From NCBI GenBank assembly GCA_948567375.1, contig OX419761.1, positions 47,990,501 through 48,054,500 on the forward strand: a stretch of 64,000 nt of DNA, in the 5' to 3' direction. Below the pieces are notes generated by a model. It searched no databases, was not told the DNA's origin, and saw nothing but the letters and a program-made list of their open reading frames with translations. Shown piece by piece: positions 25,014 through 34,827 of this stretch. Made by a program: the position numbers and the translations under genes. Each line of letters opens with the position of its first letter. Position 1 is the first letter of the stretch. The DNA is from Lunularia cruciata. Taxonomy: Eukaryota; Streptophyta; Marchantiopsida; Lunulariales; Lunulariaceae.

Positions 25014-25753
25014 TGTAATACCAAGGGTTAGCCATATGATCTAGATGTGAAATTCGGTTTGGTAACATCTAGAATGATGTTATACATGATGGTCAAAATA
25101 GATCAGATAGAAGTATCACCAAAAGAGTACTTCTACTAATAGGGCAGAAACCAAAATAGACTTGAGAACCTTAGAACCAATAGCTAGACATATGATTTAA
25201 AGGTGAGAATTGGTTTGGTAACATCTGGAAGGATGTTACACATGATGGACTAAACAGATCAGAAAGAGGTATCACCAAAAGGGGACTTCTACTAATAGAG
25301 TAGGAACCGAAATATGCCTGAAATCTTTGAAGGCAATTTCAGAGGCCTAAACGGATGAATTAGGCCTTGAAAATGTGCAGATTCCCCCCCCCCAACAGAG
25401 GGAAGTCTGGCCTTCCCTCCCCCTAGTTTGTCTCGTCGAGAGCTTTCCAACGGTACCTTACTCATGTGATTCTGAGATTCGTACAGGAAGATTCCCTAAA
25501 AGATTCCCTCCAATCAAAGCTCGTTTGACCAACCAGATAGGACCTAGACCAGACAGGTCACCCATCCAAGTAAGTAATCCAAGGGTGGAGCTTGCTGACA
25601 TGTCACCTATCTGTGTTCCTAATCCTATGGTGGAGCTTCCTTGTAGGAGATCCTCTTTGTCTATGTAATAAAGAGAAGGTGCTCCCTTGGGGCATCAAAT
25701 GTTTGACTGTGCAATCTGTGTTTTCTCTCTTCTCTTGTCCTCGGAGTATTACA
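25014..25753 (+). repeat. Solo LTR-B inserted in C chromodomain
   Basis: 740 bp, TGTAATACC to TATTACA, flanked by AAAAG (25009-25013) and ATAAG (25754-25758). It carries the 156-bp internal duplication (CAAGGGTTAG at 25022, CAATAGCTAG at 25178). No internal element sequence accompanies it, so it is a solo LTR left by recombination. Confidence 0.85.
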
Positions 25754-25758
25754 ATAAG

Positions 25759-25879
25759 GTATCTCCTTCATGAAGCCACTTGGGAGCCTCTTTCTCATAC
25801 CCAAAATACACAAATAACCATCCAAGAGTTTGAAGCTTCAATGGTGATAAGGACATCACCAACTAGTGGTGGGGGAATA
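25759..25879 (+). pseudogene. End of C chromodomain and polypurine tract
   Basis: Reads LLHEATWEPLSHTQNTQITIQEFE, the second half of a chromodomain, in frame with the part left of the solo LTR. GGTGGGGGAATA just before the 3' LTR is a good polypurine tract for plus-strand priming. Confidence 0.7.
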
Positions 25880-26340
25880 AGTAACAATAGGGAGTTTACT
25901 GACAAGTTAATCAAGGCTAATGAAGTAGCAAATAGGCCAAATTAACCTAGAATATTCTAGAAGAATTTAGGAAGCTACTTGGTACCATCCAAGTATTGAG
26001 TAACTCGCATGCCAAGTGGTGACTTCTAGGACAAAGCTTCTTGAGAAGCTTCCCAACTAGCTTAACTTACATTCCAAGTAGGTAGCTTCTAGAAGCTTCC
26101 AACTAGCTTAGCTTGCATGCCAAGTAGACGGCTCCTAGAAGGAATCTTCTTGATTAACTTGGTCTGCACTCCAAGAAAGCGTCTTAAAGAAGATTCTTGA
26201 AAAACTTCTTAGAAGCCTGGTATACTCCTTATAAATACCAAAATTGAAGCTCATGCTAGGCATTTGGATTTTCCCACTCTCAAGTGTCCCAATGTGATCT
26301 TCCATTTTCTTACTTCTCTCCTTGATCTCAATCTTTTACA
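25880..26340 (+). repeat. 3' LTR of C
   Basis: About 461 bp, homologous over its length to 15656-16145, ending TTTTACA. The next base starts the decayed target duplication and R sequence. Confidence 0.8.
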
Positions 26341-29300
26341 TTTTGGGTCATACCATTTAAAGATTGGTGCATGTAGCAATGCTTCTTTCAATTCTTGGAA
26401 GGCCAGTTCTTGTGTAGTTCTCCACATCCACTTCTTCTCTTTGCCAAGTAATGTTGTTAGAGGTTGTGCAACCTTGAAAAAATCCTTGACAAATTGACAA
26501 TAGAACCTTTTCAATCCCCAGAAACTCTTGAGTTGGGTTTGATCTTATTGAGCACCCTATTTATGAATGAACTCTATTTTATCTGTTTACACTTGGATAC
26601 TTCCACACTTACTCTATGCTCCAAGTATTCAGACTTTCCAAACTCACACATTGAGATTTTGGTATGCATATAATTCTACCACAAAATATGGAGGACTTCT
26701 CATAGATGTTGCTTTTCCATCATCATCTTATTATAGACTAAGATGTCATCAAGGAAAATGATAACAAGTTTATCCAAGTATGGACAAAATATATCATTCA
26801 TCAAAGTCATGAAAGTGGTTAGTGCATTGGTGAGGCCAAATTGCATCACCAAGTACTCAAAGTGAAGATATCTTGTTTGAAATGCAATTTTGTGTATGTC
26901 TTCCTTTGTGATCCTAATTTGGTTGTAATTGCTTGGAAAATCAATTTTGGTGAAGTGTTTTGCCCCATTGAGGTGATCAAACATGTCATCCATGCAAGGT
27001 AATGGGTATTTTCTCTTCATTTTTTGTTGATTTAGGCCCCGGTAGTCAATGCACATGTGCATTGTGCCATCCTTCTTCACAAACAAGACAATAACCCCAT
27101 ATGGTGATACATTAGGTTAGATAAAACCTTTCTACAACCTCTTCTCAATTTGAGCTTTACACTCCTTCAACTCATGAGGTGATAGTTAATATAAGGATGT
27201 TTTTTCCTCAAAAGTATCTCAATTTTATGATCTACTCTCCTTTTTGGTGGTAATCCTAAGGGTAAATCATCTAGAAATACATCTTGAAACTCATTGATTA
27301 CTCTTTCAAAATCTCAAGGAATTGTCCATCAAGTTGTGCATTGTGGACTTCTCTCATTAGACCCATAAAACACCTATCTGTTTTATCAAGAGCCATTGTC
27401 CCTATGACATAAAGAGGCAATTCTTGCCTTGTGATCTTTCTTTAACCCCAATGATTATCCATTAGCTAGTTCTCACTACTTTCTTTCTCCAATCAACCAT
27501 GGGATTGTAGTGCTCTATCCATGGTATGCCTAAGATCACATTGTTACAAGCTAACCATATCACTTGCCATTCAATTTCTTCTTACTCTCCTATAAAGAGT
27601 GTTACCTTTCTAGGTAATGACTCAATCCTCTCTACATGACCATTAAGTAACTTTACTTTTCATTCTCATCCCTCTCTAGTTCCATCTCCAACCTTATTGC
27701 AACAAAGCAAGATAAAAACTTATTTATTTCTCTAGGGTCTATCAATACTCTAAGCTAATTTCCTTCTAGAACTCCATTTACAATAATGAATTGTGTGTTT
27801 GTCTTCTTCAGACTTTGTGCACGTGTCCTCTTCCTCCCTCAGCTTTTATTCTTCTCAATTGAGCTAGTAAGGCTACAAGGTAAATTTATTGGGGATCTTG
27901 TTTTCCAATGTGATGTCAACATCCTCATCTTCAATGCGTCCCCATGTTGTTCAAAGGTTGCTTGTATGGAGGCCAAGGGCCTCTAGGAAGACAAGCATAA
28001 AAATTGATAGTTATGTGCCCAACTTGGCCATAGTTGTAACAACATCATCATTCTACTTGAACCCCTTCCCCTTCTAAGACTCTATCTTTCCTTTCTTTGA
28101 CCCATCCTTATTCTCCTTGGAGTGGTTATGCTCCTTGGTCTCAAACCCAAATGTTGCTCAATTCCATATGAATTGGCTCATCAAGATGGGGTGTCTTAAC
28201 CCAATAGTTTTGCATCAGGACTCCTCCTTTACCTCCTCCAAACACCACTACTATTCTCTAAAAGTAGGCAATGGCTTCAAAAATAGTGCAAGGATTTGGT
28301 ACCATTATCTCTTGGTGAATTTACTCTTTTAACCCTCGTTTGAGATTATCAAGAGTTTTTGATGGACTCATATTGGTTATCACAACCTGTAGATTGAGAA
28401 ATACCTCCATGTACTCTTATATGTTACTTTTCTATTTCAGCCTTCGTAGTCAAGTTTGGGACATCTACATAGAATCCACAAATTGTAAATTCTTTAGCAA
28501 CCCTTCTTGCAATGCCATCCAAATAATATGTCTTCCTTCTACCAACAATGATCATTCCCAAGCATCACACCATGTGAGGATTTATTGGTCAAGTACCCAC
28601 ATGCAAACATGCTTGCAAAATGGTCAATGATCTCAATTGTGAATAATTAAAAGTATTAATTCATTCTTGAAATCTAGTTTTACACTACTCACATAGAACA
28701 TTGTTCCTTGTAAGCCTTGATGTTGCACGCCATCTTCATTTGTAATAACAATATCACTTCATTGTTGACCAGCTTGTTGTCATCAACATGAGTGACTCTC
28801 TAAGTACTTCAACCATTGGTGTTGGGTTTTGGGATGGTTCTCCTTCTTGCATCACCTAATCATTCCTAAAGGTACTTATTTGACTTTGTAATGCTTCCAT
28901 TTTCATCTTGATCTCTTGAAACTTGTTCAACATCCCTTGCTTTCCTTGCATCAGATCTTGCAATTTTAGCCCCATGATTTGTACACATGACAAACACTCA
29001 ATCTATATTTCCTACTTCAATAGAGGTTAATATGATCATTCGGGAGAGGACATGGACTATATGGGCTATCATTGGAACTTTGAAGACTATCATTTGTTGA
29101 TAATATTCCTCACAAAAATTGCAGACTACAAAATCCCTAAATATCGTTTTTTGTCTAACCACATAATGGATTTCTACTTGCATGTTGAAAGAGAGAAGGT
29201 TTGGTATAGTCAAATCTATTGCTTCATAATAGAATATAGAATATCAAATTTCACTCTCTATCATATATCATCGCATGTAGAATCATTAGGTGTGTTGACT

Positions 29301-29570
29301 TCATCACTATGAACATGAACTTTGCTCCAAAATGGTAAACAAGATATACTTTTACTTGCTCACTCTAGATGTACATAATCTTGATGTAGAATAGATTCGA
29401 GAACAAAAAGTGGGGTGCAAAAAATTATCCATCAAGAGCTTGCATCCCATCCTCTCTCTAAACACCCCTAGTTTATTGTTTATATTATGTTTTCTCCCCT
29501 CAAAATTACTCAATCTCAAGAATCTATGTTCCTCTAAGAAGGATGATCTACTCTCTTGGATTAAAACACT
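26341..29570 (-). pseudogene. R reverse transcriptase, protease and gag relic
   Basis: On the minus strand from right to left: 5' untranslated and gag (about 29300-27900, with a decayed zinc knuckle near 28000), a protease trace (about 27740), then RT. The stretch 27086-26700 (128 codons) is the best preserved RT in the window: [34 protein letters not shown] and the catalytic [10 protein letters not shown]. The connection to RNase H (LVKDF-like, AFQELKEALLHAPIFKWYD) reaches 26341, where C begins. Still broken by frameshifts and stops. Confidence 0.85.
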
Positions 29571-29583
29571 TGCTGTGATACTA
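29571..29583 (-). other. Primer-binding site of R
   Basis: Minus strand TAGTATCACAGCA, one base from the LTR end, versus TGGTATCAGAGCA in the family. Decayed but in the right place. Confidence 0.65.
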
Positions 29584-29584
29584 G

Positions 29585-30859
29585 TGTAGTGTTCCAAGGA
29601 TAAAAGAACCCCCAAGAGAAACAAAGGATAAGAAATACAAAGCTTCAACACTCAATACTCCAATACCCCAAAAGAGCCCCTTGTCTTTATTATATAGCAA
29701 AGAGAGACCACTCAAAACAAGCTCCAACTTTGGATCAAATACATGGATTGGTGACATGTTAGCAAGCTCCACCCTTAGATTAGCTATATGAATGAGTGAC
29801 ATGTTGGTCTTGGTCCTATTTGGCTGGTCTATCAGCCGGCCTGTCTTTCACTCAGGATGAACCTCTGATGGCTATTATGGTAGCGCACCATGGACTAAGA
29901 AGGCAAGGAACTCCAACTCCATCATACTCCTCCAAGGCTAACACTCCAAGACTCAAGACATTGCTCATTAGAGAACTCAATGAGAGAGAGATAATTGCAA
30001 ATGAAAGGATGATGAGTACTTCCTCACCCCTTGTTTATATACTTGTGAAATAGTTACGTACCAAAGTTACTAATTATTGTAGTAACTCAAGTTACTAGAC
30101 TAAAAGTCAAGTAAAGTCAAAAATTAGAAAGGAATATCCATTCACATAAGCATATTCTCCTAAGCATGTGGTCTTATCTTGACCCAACCACTAAGTTAAG
30201 GATTCCTTCACATGGGCTATCCTTGGACTGAAGAAGAATCCAAAACAAAAAGGCTTGCGGGCCCAAGAGTTCTCAATTCTTTCCTCAAAGCCAAACACCT
30301 AGGAATAATACCAAGTCAACACACTAAAATCCAAAATAGTGGTGCTCATCTTTTCTACTTCCTCTAAAGTAAGGTCCTCTCTATCTTAGCTATGACTAAA
30401 TTTAGCTAACCATGACTAATATAGAACCATTCTTTATCTCTATATAAATAATCTCTTAAGTACTTGTAATACCAAGCTAAATATCACAATACCACACATA
30501 TGCACAAATGGGTGTTATAGGTCAAACAAGTTTGACCAAAAGAGATCTTCTTATATGAAGCTCAAAATAGCATGGATGAGGTACCATTGGAAAGCTCTCA
30601 ACAAGATAAGTAGTGGGAGGGAGGAAGACAAGCCTTTTCCCCAAAGGATAAAAAATAATTTCATTTTCAAGGCCTAATTCATTTGTTTAGGCCTCCAAAA
30701 TTGGCCGTAAAGTTTTCAAGATGTTTTTGGTTCATGCTCTATTAGTGGAAGTACTCTTTTTTTGACATCTTTATCTACTAAGTCCATCATATATAACATT
30801 TTTAGATGTTACAAAGTCAATTTACACCTCTAGATAATATATCTTGCTATGGTATTACA
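29585..30859 (-). repeat. 5' LTR of R, split by solo LTR D2
   Basis: On the minus strand it starts TGTAATACC at 30859 and ends with CCTTGGAACACTACA at 29585. The LTR-A sequence is interrupted inside the TTGGTTGGTCAAAC stretch by 29830-30519. Without the insert it is about 580 bp, like the other LTR-A copies. Confidence 0.85.
29830..30519 (-). repeat. Solo LTR-like element D2
   Basis: 690 bp from TATCAGCCGG to GGGTGTTATA, flanked by GGTC (29826-29829 and 30520-30523). Collinear with 19892-20580. The insertion into a known LTR-A sequence fixes both ends unambiguously. Confidence 0.8.
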
Positions 30860-30864
30860 CTCTT

Positions 30865-31822
30865 ACACAAGCAAATGCTTCATGTATGTCTTACAACTAA
30901 GGTTGTGGTTGCTCCACAATTAGTTCAATTACACTTAGTTGTAGTCTATTCTCCCCATGGTCTATCTTGAATGCTCATCACCAATTGGAGCACTCAATTC
31001 AATATTTTGTCTTGGAGAACACTCTTTGGCATCTTCAAAACCAAACTTGCCATGTCCATGATATACCATCCAAAAACCAATGGATAAATAAAGTAGGCCA
31101 ATCATACTATTGATGACATGCTTGGGGCTTCTAAGTAATTTGCCTATAACAATTCAATGAATGCATCCATGCAAGTCACACCATTCTTCTTCATCTATAG
31201 AGAATACCCTTTCACACCTTCAAGCTTGGTAAAGATCTACCTAGTGGTGACAAGAGTTGACATTTCAACACTTTTGTTTCTAAAATCCAACATGGGGTGG
31301 AGAACACCAAGCATAGGTTATATATTGTTCAAAATTGATAGAAATAATATGAAAATATCACGGGCTCATGAAGTTTAGCATTGGGGATCAAGTATGGTTA
31401 TCCACAACCAACCTCACATTAGTTGGCCCTTGTAAGCTTAGATCTTATTTTCTTGGGCCTTTTACCATCCTCTGTCAAATCAACACAATGGCCTATCACC
31501 TTGAACTACCACCACACATTAAGATCTATCCAATGTTCCATGTTTCCTCACTATGTAGATATTCATCCTAGTTGCACTACTTTCCTTCCATACAAGAAGT
31601 TAGACCTTGTTCAACATTGATGGCATAAAGGAATACAAACTCTCAAATGTAGTCTCAAGAAATGCATCTATGGCCCGCTATCCACATGTGGAATATCTTG
31701 TATATTGGAAAGATTACCCATTTTATGACGCAATATGGGAGCCAACAACTAGCATGATCCATGGACTAGTGGTAGAGAAGAACTTTGCAATGAGGACCTT
31801 GCATCTTAAAAGGGTAGAGTTT
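30865..31822 (+). pseudogene. E2 integrase C-terminal part and chromodomain relic
   Basis: Continuation of E2 after R. Integrase core remains at about 30880-31200 (AMSMIYHPKTNG-like, then FAYNNSMNASMQVTPFFFI). Then comes the C-terminal part 31368-31571 (FSIGDQVWLSTTNLTLVGPC, LGPFTILCQIN) and a chromodomain at 31681-31760 (VEYLVYWKDYPFYDAIWEP). AAAAGGGTAGAG is the polypurine tract. Confidence 0.85.
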
Positions 31823-32253
31823 TGTCATACCATTAGCTAGACATATTAAATGTGGAAATTGGCTTGGTAACATCTTGAGGGATGTTATATTTGATGGTCT
31901 AAGTAGATCAAATAGAGATGTCACTAAAAGAGTACTTCCACTAATAGGGAAGAGGCCAAAAACACCTTGAAAATTTTTAAGCCAATTTTTGAGGCCCAAG
32001 CGGATGAATTAGACCTCAAAAAATGAATGAATCCACCTTATAGAGGAAAAGGAATTGCTTCTTCCTCCTATCTTCATCTTGTTGAGAGCTTTCCAATGGT
32101 CCTCACCCATGCTATTTTGAGCTTCCAACAAGAAGGTTTCCAAAAGATTCCTTCTAGTCAAATAAAGACAAGGTGCTCCTTTGGGGCATCGGAGTATTGA
32201 GAGATGAAGGCTTGTGTTTCCTTTGGGGGTTCTCCTATCCTTGGAACATCACA
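31823..32253 (+). repeat. 3' LTR of E2, internally deleted
   Basis: 431 bp, TGTCATACC to ATCACA. Compared with the 5' LTR it lacks about 150 bp around the GACCAACCAAAT region: the sequence jumps from TTCTAGTCAA to ATAAAGACAAGG. The 5-bp AAACC follows. Confidence 0.85.
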
Positions 32254-32516
32254 AAACCTATCATTAAGAAGCTTGTCATGGATGGCATATAAGCATCTTA
32301 GAGATTACTTTCAGGAAAATGATCCTTCTAGTGGTTTTACCAAGCTATTTCATGTGGTTGCACCAATAGCAAGGAGAGATATTCTTATGTTAGGTAGTTG
32401 GGTGTTAGGTGCTAGTCAACTTCTTGTGCTGGAGAAGGACAAAGGAGCATTAAACCAATTACTATTGGGGAGATATTTTTGCATCAAATTGGCTGCATCA
32501 TTGTTCTTAGTTTTGG
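32254..32516 (+). other. Short coding-like fragment, unidentified
   Basis: An open stretch here reads DYFQENDPSSGFTKLFHVVA and continues with ARRDILMLGSW. It is bounded by LTRs on both sides. It looks like a remnant of an exon or an older element, but the family is not recognised. Confidence 0.25.
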
Positions 32517-33015
32517 TTGTGTAATAGCCCAAGGACAGAATCACACAAGATTGGAACTCTCAAAAAAATGTCTTCAAAGTAGCACTTTGTCTTTATCACG
32601 TCACAAAAAGGATCTCCCTTGAGGGAGCTACACCCTTAGATTAGATGTATGGATTGGAGACATGTCAACCCTTGTCCTATTTGGTTGGTCAAACAAGTTT
32701 GATCAAAGGGAATTTTTAGGGAATCTTTCTGTAAGAAGCTTAGACAACATACAAGAGGTATCATCAGAAAGATCTTGACAAGGAGAGAAAAGGAAATACA
32801 TTTTTTCCTTGAAAGGCAATACTTTTCTATTTTTGAGGCCTAATTCTTTTGTTTAGGTCTACAAAATTGGCTCTAAAGTTCTTGGTGTGTGTTTGGCCTT
32901 TGATCTATTAATTGAAGTCCTATATCTGATCTACTTAGACTATCATGTAAACATCTCTAAAGATATTACAAAGTCAATTTTCACCTATAGCTAATTTGTC
33001 TAGCAAATGTTTTAC
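32517..33015 (-). repeat. LTR-A-like fragment, reverse orientation
   Basis: Shares with the reverse LTR-A copies the TTGGTTGGTCAAACAAGTTT stretch, the GAGGCCTAATTCTTTTGTTT stretch and the end CTAGCAAATG..TTTTACA. About 500 bp. No internal element sequence adjoins it, so it is probably a solo LTR. A clear target duplication was not found. Confidence 0.7.
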
Positions 33016-33806
33016 ATATAACACTTCAATCCCACATCACTTTGGAGTAGTTACTACACTTGGAGGTTGTGAGACTATATCTCTAGGCATTAGAGTATCC
33101 CTAACAAGATGACCTTCCATCCTTTGCTTCCTTAAATACTGATTAGACTAGATGCTTGCAGTCTTCCTTGATGGAACGGCAATGTTAGCATATGCTACAT
33201 TCTTTCTTAGTTGACTCGTCCATTCTTTAGGCTACTAAAGCACATTTTTGCTTTTGCTCTGGCAAGGATGCAAGCTCTTGGATCCTAGCTTGATTGTGCA
33301 TTAGGGTATCTAATTCCTACCAATTACCTTCTCTATAATGATGAGATTCTACCTAGGTTTGGTCCACACATCTACATCTTCATTATTCAATTGTGAGTGT
33401 GGTTCTACACTACATGCAACAACAGTCCATATGAAAATATGTCCTTTTGGAGGATAGCTACTCATGATGCAATTAGGGATAGAGTGTTTGCTATGGCATG
33501 ATAGAGCTGATACCTTGTTTGGAGAGAGAGTTTATATGCTTTGCAAACAACATGTGTTAGGGCAAACTTATACCTAGTCCAAGATGATCAAGTGATACAA
33601 GATGATGTTGTGGTTATAGATCCTACACATGATGCAATTCTAGAGAGAATATTACTTATCCCTTGGATGTGCAGCAAGCGGAGCAGTAGTAGGCAAGGTC
33701 TTCAAGTATAGAGGTATGCAACGAGGTCACCTTTAGTTCCTCTAGCTTTGGAGTTATATGGAACTATGGATGTTAGACACATTTGTCAAAGAGTGCACGA
33801 GAGCAT
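33016..33806. other. Intergenic, no gene recognised
   Basis: Scattered coding-like but stop-ridden stretches without known motifs. An ATCCCACATCA sequence (33029-33039) resembles the plant snRNA upstream sequence element (RTCCCACATCG), and TATAT starts at 33076. No snRNA sequence starts where this pair would predict. Confidence 0.3.
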
Positions 33807-33902
33807 ATTCCTTATGGGACATCTGATAAAATTGGAACAATACAAAGAAGATTAGCATTGCCGCTGTGCAAGGATGCCACACACAAAATATCATATTGGA
33901 CA
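33807..33902 (+). pseudogene. U6 snRNA pseudogene
   Basis: About 95 nt align end to end with plant U6, including GGGACATCTGATAAAATTGG, the ACAATACAAAGAAGATTAGCA region (U6 has ACGATACAGAGAAGATTAGCA), TGCAAGGATG and ACACACAAA. The conserved ACAGAG box reads ACAAAG, GCATGGCCCCTGCGC reads GCATTGCCGCTGTGC, and the 3' end lacks the T-run terminator. No USE/TATA pair lies at the proper distance upstream. It is therefore a dead, probably retroposed copy. Differences from U6 are mostly C-to-T and G-to-A. Confidence 0.85.
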
Positions 33903-34827
33903 TAAAGGGTTATCATTTCACTCTCCTACTTCATAATATATTGAAGACAACACATGTCCATTACTCTCTATCATATGTCCATTACTCCCATGCAATCCAT
34001 AGGAGAACATTAGGTGATGCTTCATAGGATATTCCAATAGTTTATAGACTTGCATAGCTCTTACTTTCTTAAGGTAGGAAGGCAAATTTCCCGTACCGAA
34101 TCTATTGGGGCTTAGCTCCATTTTACCTTTGATGGTTCTTCCCATCCCTCACCCTTGGATGGCTTGATGGGTCTTCCCATCCTTCCTTCGTGTTCCATGT
34201 TTTCTATGCGGTCGCCTTTCTCTCACTTAATTAGTCACGGAGGAAGAGGCACGCGCTGGAATGAGAGTGAAGACTTCAGCATCACTAACACCCCAGTTTC
34301 TGCACTGCATGAATGTGCTACCTAAATTAGAGCTAACTATCATTGAATTAGTCCTAAGTAACCCCTGGTTGTGAACAGTGCTGTATTTGAAATGCAGATT
34401 AATGACTAATTAATAAGTAGAAGCTCCTCATCTAATCAAATGTACAGACAAGAAAGAAAGAGAGAAAGGAAAGGGTCGCTTGGAGACGGGAAATCGTGGA
34501 TCGATCGCGTACATGAGAGTTCACCTCATCTCTGGACCAAATGAATTGATTGATGGAGGGACGAGAGAGAGAGACAGAGGACACCTGATTTTAAAAGAGA
34601 TCGAAGGGCGTGCAAATTTCGGATCGGGAAACATTGCTTGCGGGAATTCGTTCGCGTGTAAATTTGGTTTGTTCTCGGCGGTATGTTGCTTGTTTCGGAT
34701 TGGACAATCTTTCACATTAGTGCGGTGTCGGTAGATAGAGAGATAGACGTATTACACAGGAGCATCAAGGTTTAGTCGCGCATGGGAATGGAGAGGGATT
34801 GTGAATTGTGTGAATTAATTGAGAGGG
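33903..34827. promoter_or_regulatory. Upstream region and probable 5' UTR of VPS34
   Basis: No gene seen. From about 34180 base composition changes to CG-containing, gene-like DNA. An in-frame TAA at 34816-34818 lies just before the VPS34 start. A GA-rich tract (34452-34475 and 34563-34580) could be part of a plant core promoter or 5' UTR. No definite TATA box was assigned. Confidence 0.35.

Larger units (their letters stand above)
15656..26340 (+). mobile_element. C: second gypsy family inserted in R
   Basis: A plus-strand element with different LTRs from E1/E2/R and diverged proteins. It is flanked by TTTTA (15651-15655) and TTTTG (26341-26345), a decayed 5-bp duplication. Removing it restores the R RNase H sequence. 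It is itself interrupted by insertion D and by a solo LTR-B. The LTRs share blocks such as GCTAATGAAGTAGCAAATAG and GCATGCCAAGTGGTGACTTC-like stretches. Confidence 0.85.
11068..30859 (-). mobile_element. R: reverse-oriented gypsy chromovirus inserted in E2 integrase
   Basis: On the minus strand it runs from the 5' LTR (30859 down to 29585) through primer-binding site, gag, protease and RT to RNase H (26341), then continues at 15655 with RNase H/integrase, the chromodomain and the 3' LTR (11667 down to 11068). A perfect 5-bp target duplication CTCTT flanks it (11063-11067 and 30860-30864). Its interior is opened by element C at a point where both halves rejoin in sequence homologous to E1 and E2. 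Confidence 0.88.
6213..32253 (+). mobile_element. E2: gypsy chromovirus split by later insertions
   Basis: Outermost complete element of the nest. It starts with TGTAATACC, ends with ATCACA, and is flanked by AAACT (6208-6212) and AAACC (32254-32258), a 5-bp target duplication with one C/T change. Its integrase frame is interrupted at 11062 by element R and resumes at about 30865, where sequence homologous to the E1 integrase continues. About 80 bp of integrase are missing at the junction compared with E1, so a deletion preceded or accompanied the insertion. Without R, E2 would be about 6.2 kb. Confidence 0.85.

Noticed and set aside
34819-34827. VPS34 start upstream of 34828
   Set aside because: 34819 is TTG, with an in-frame TAA immediately before; the first ATG is at 34828.
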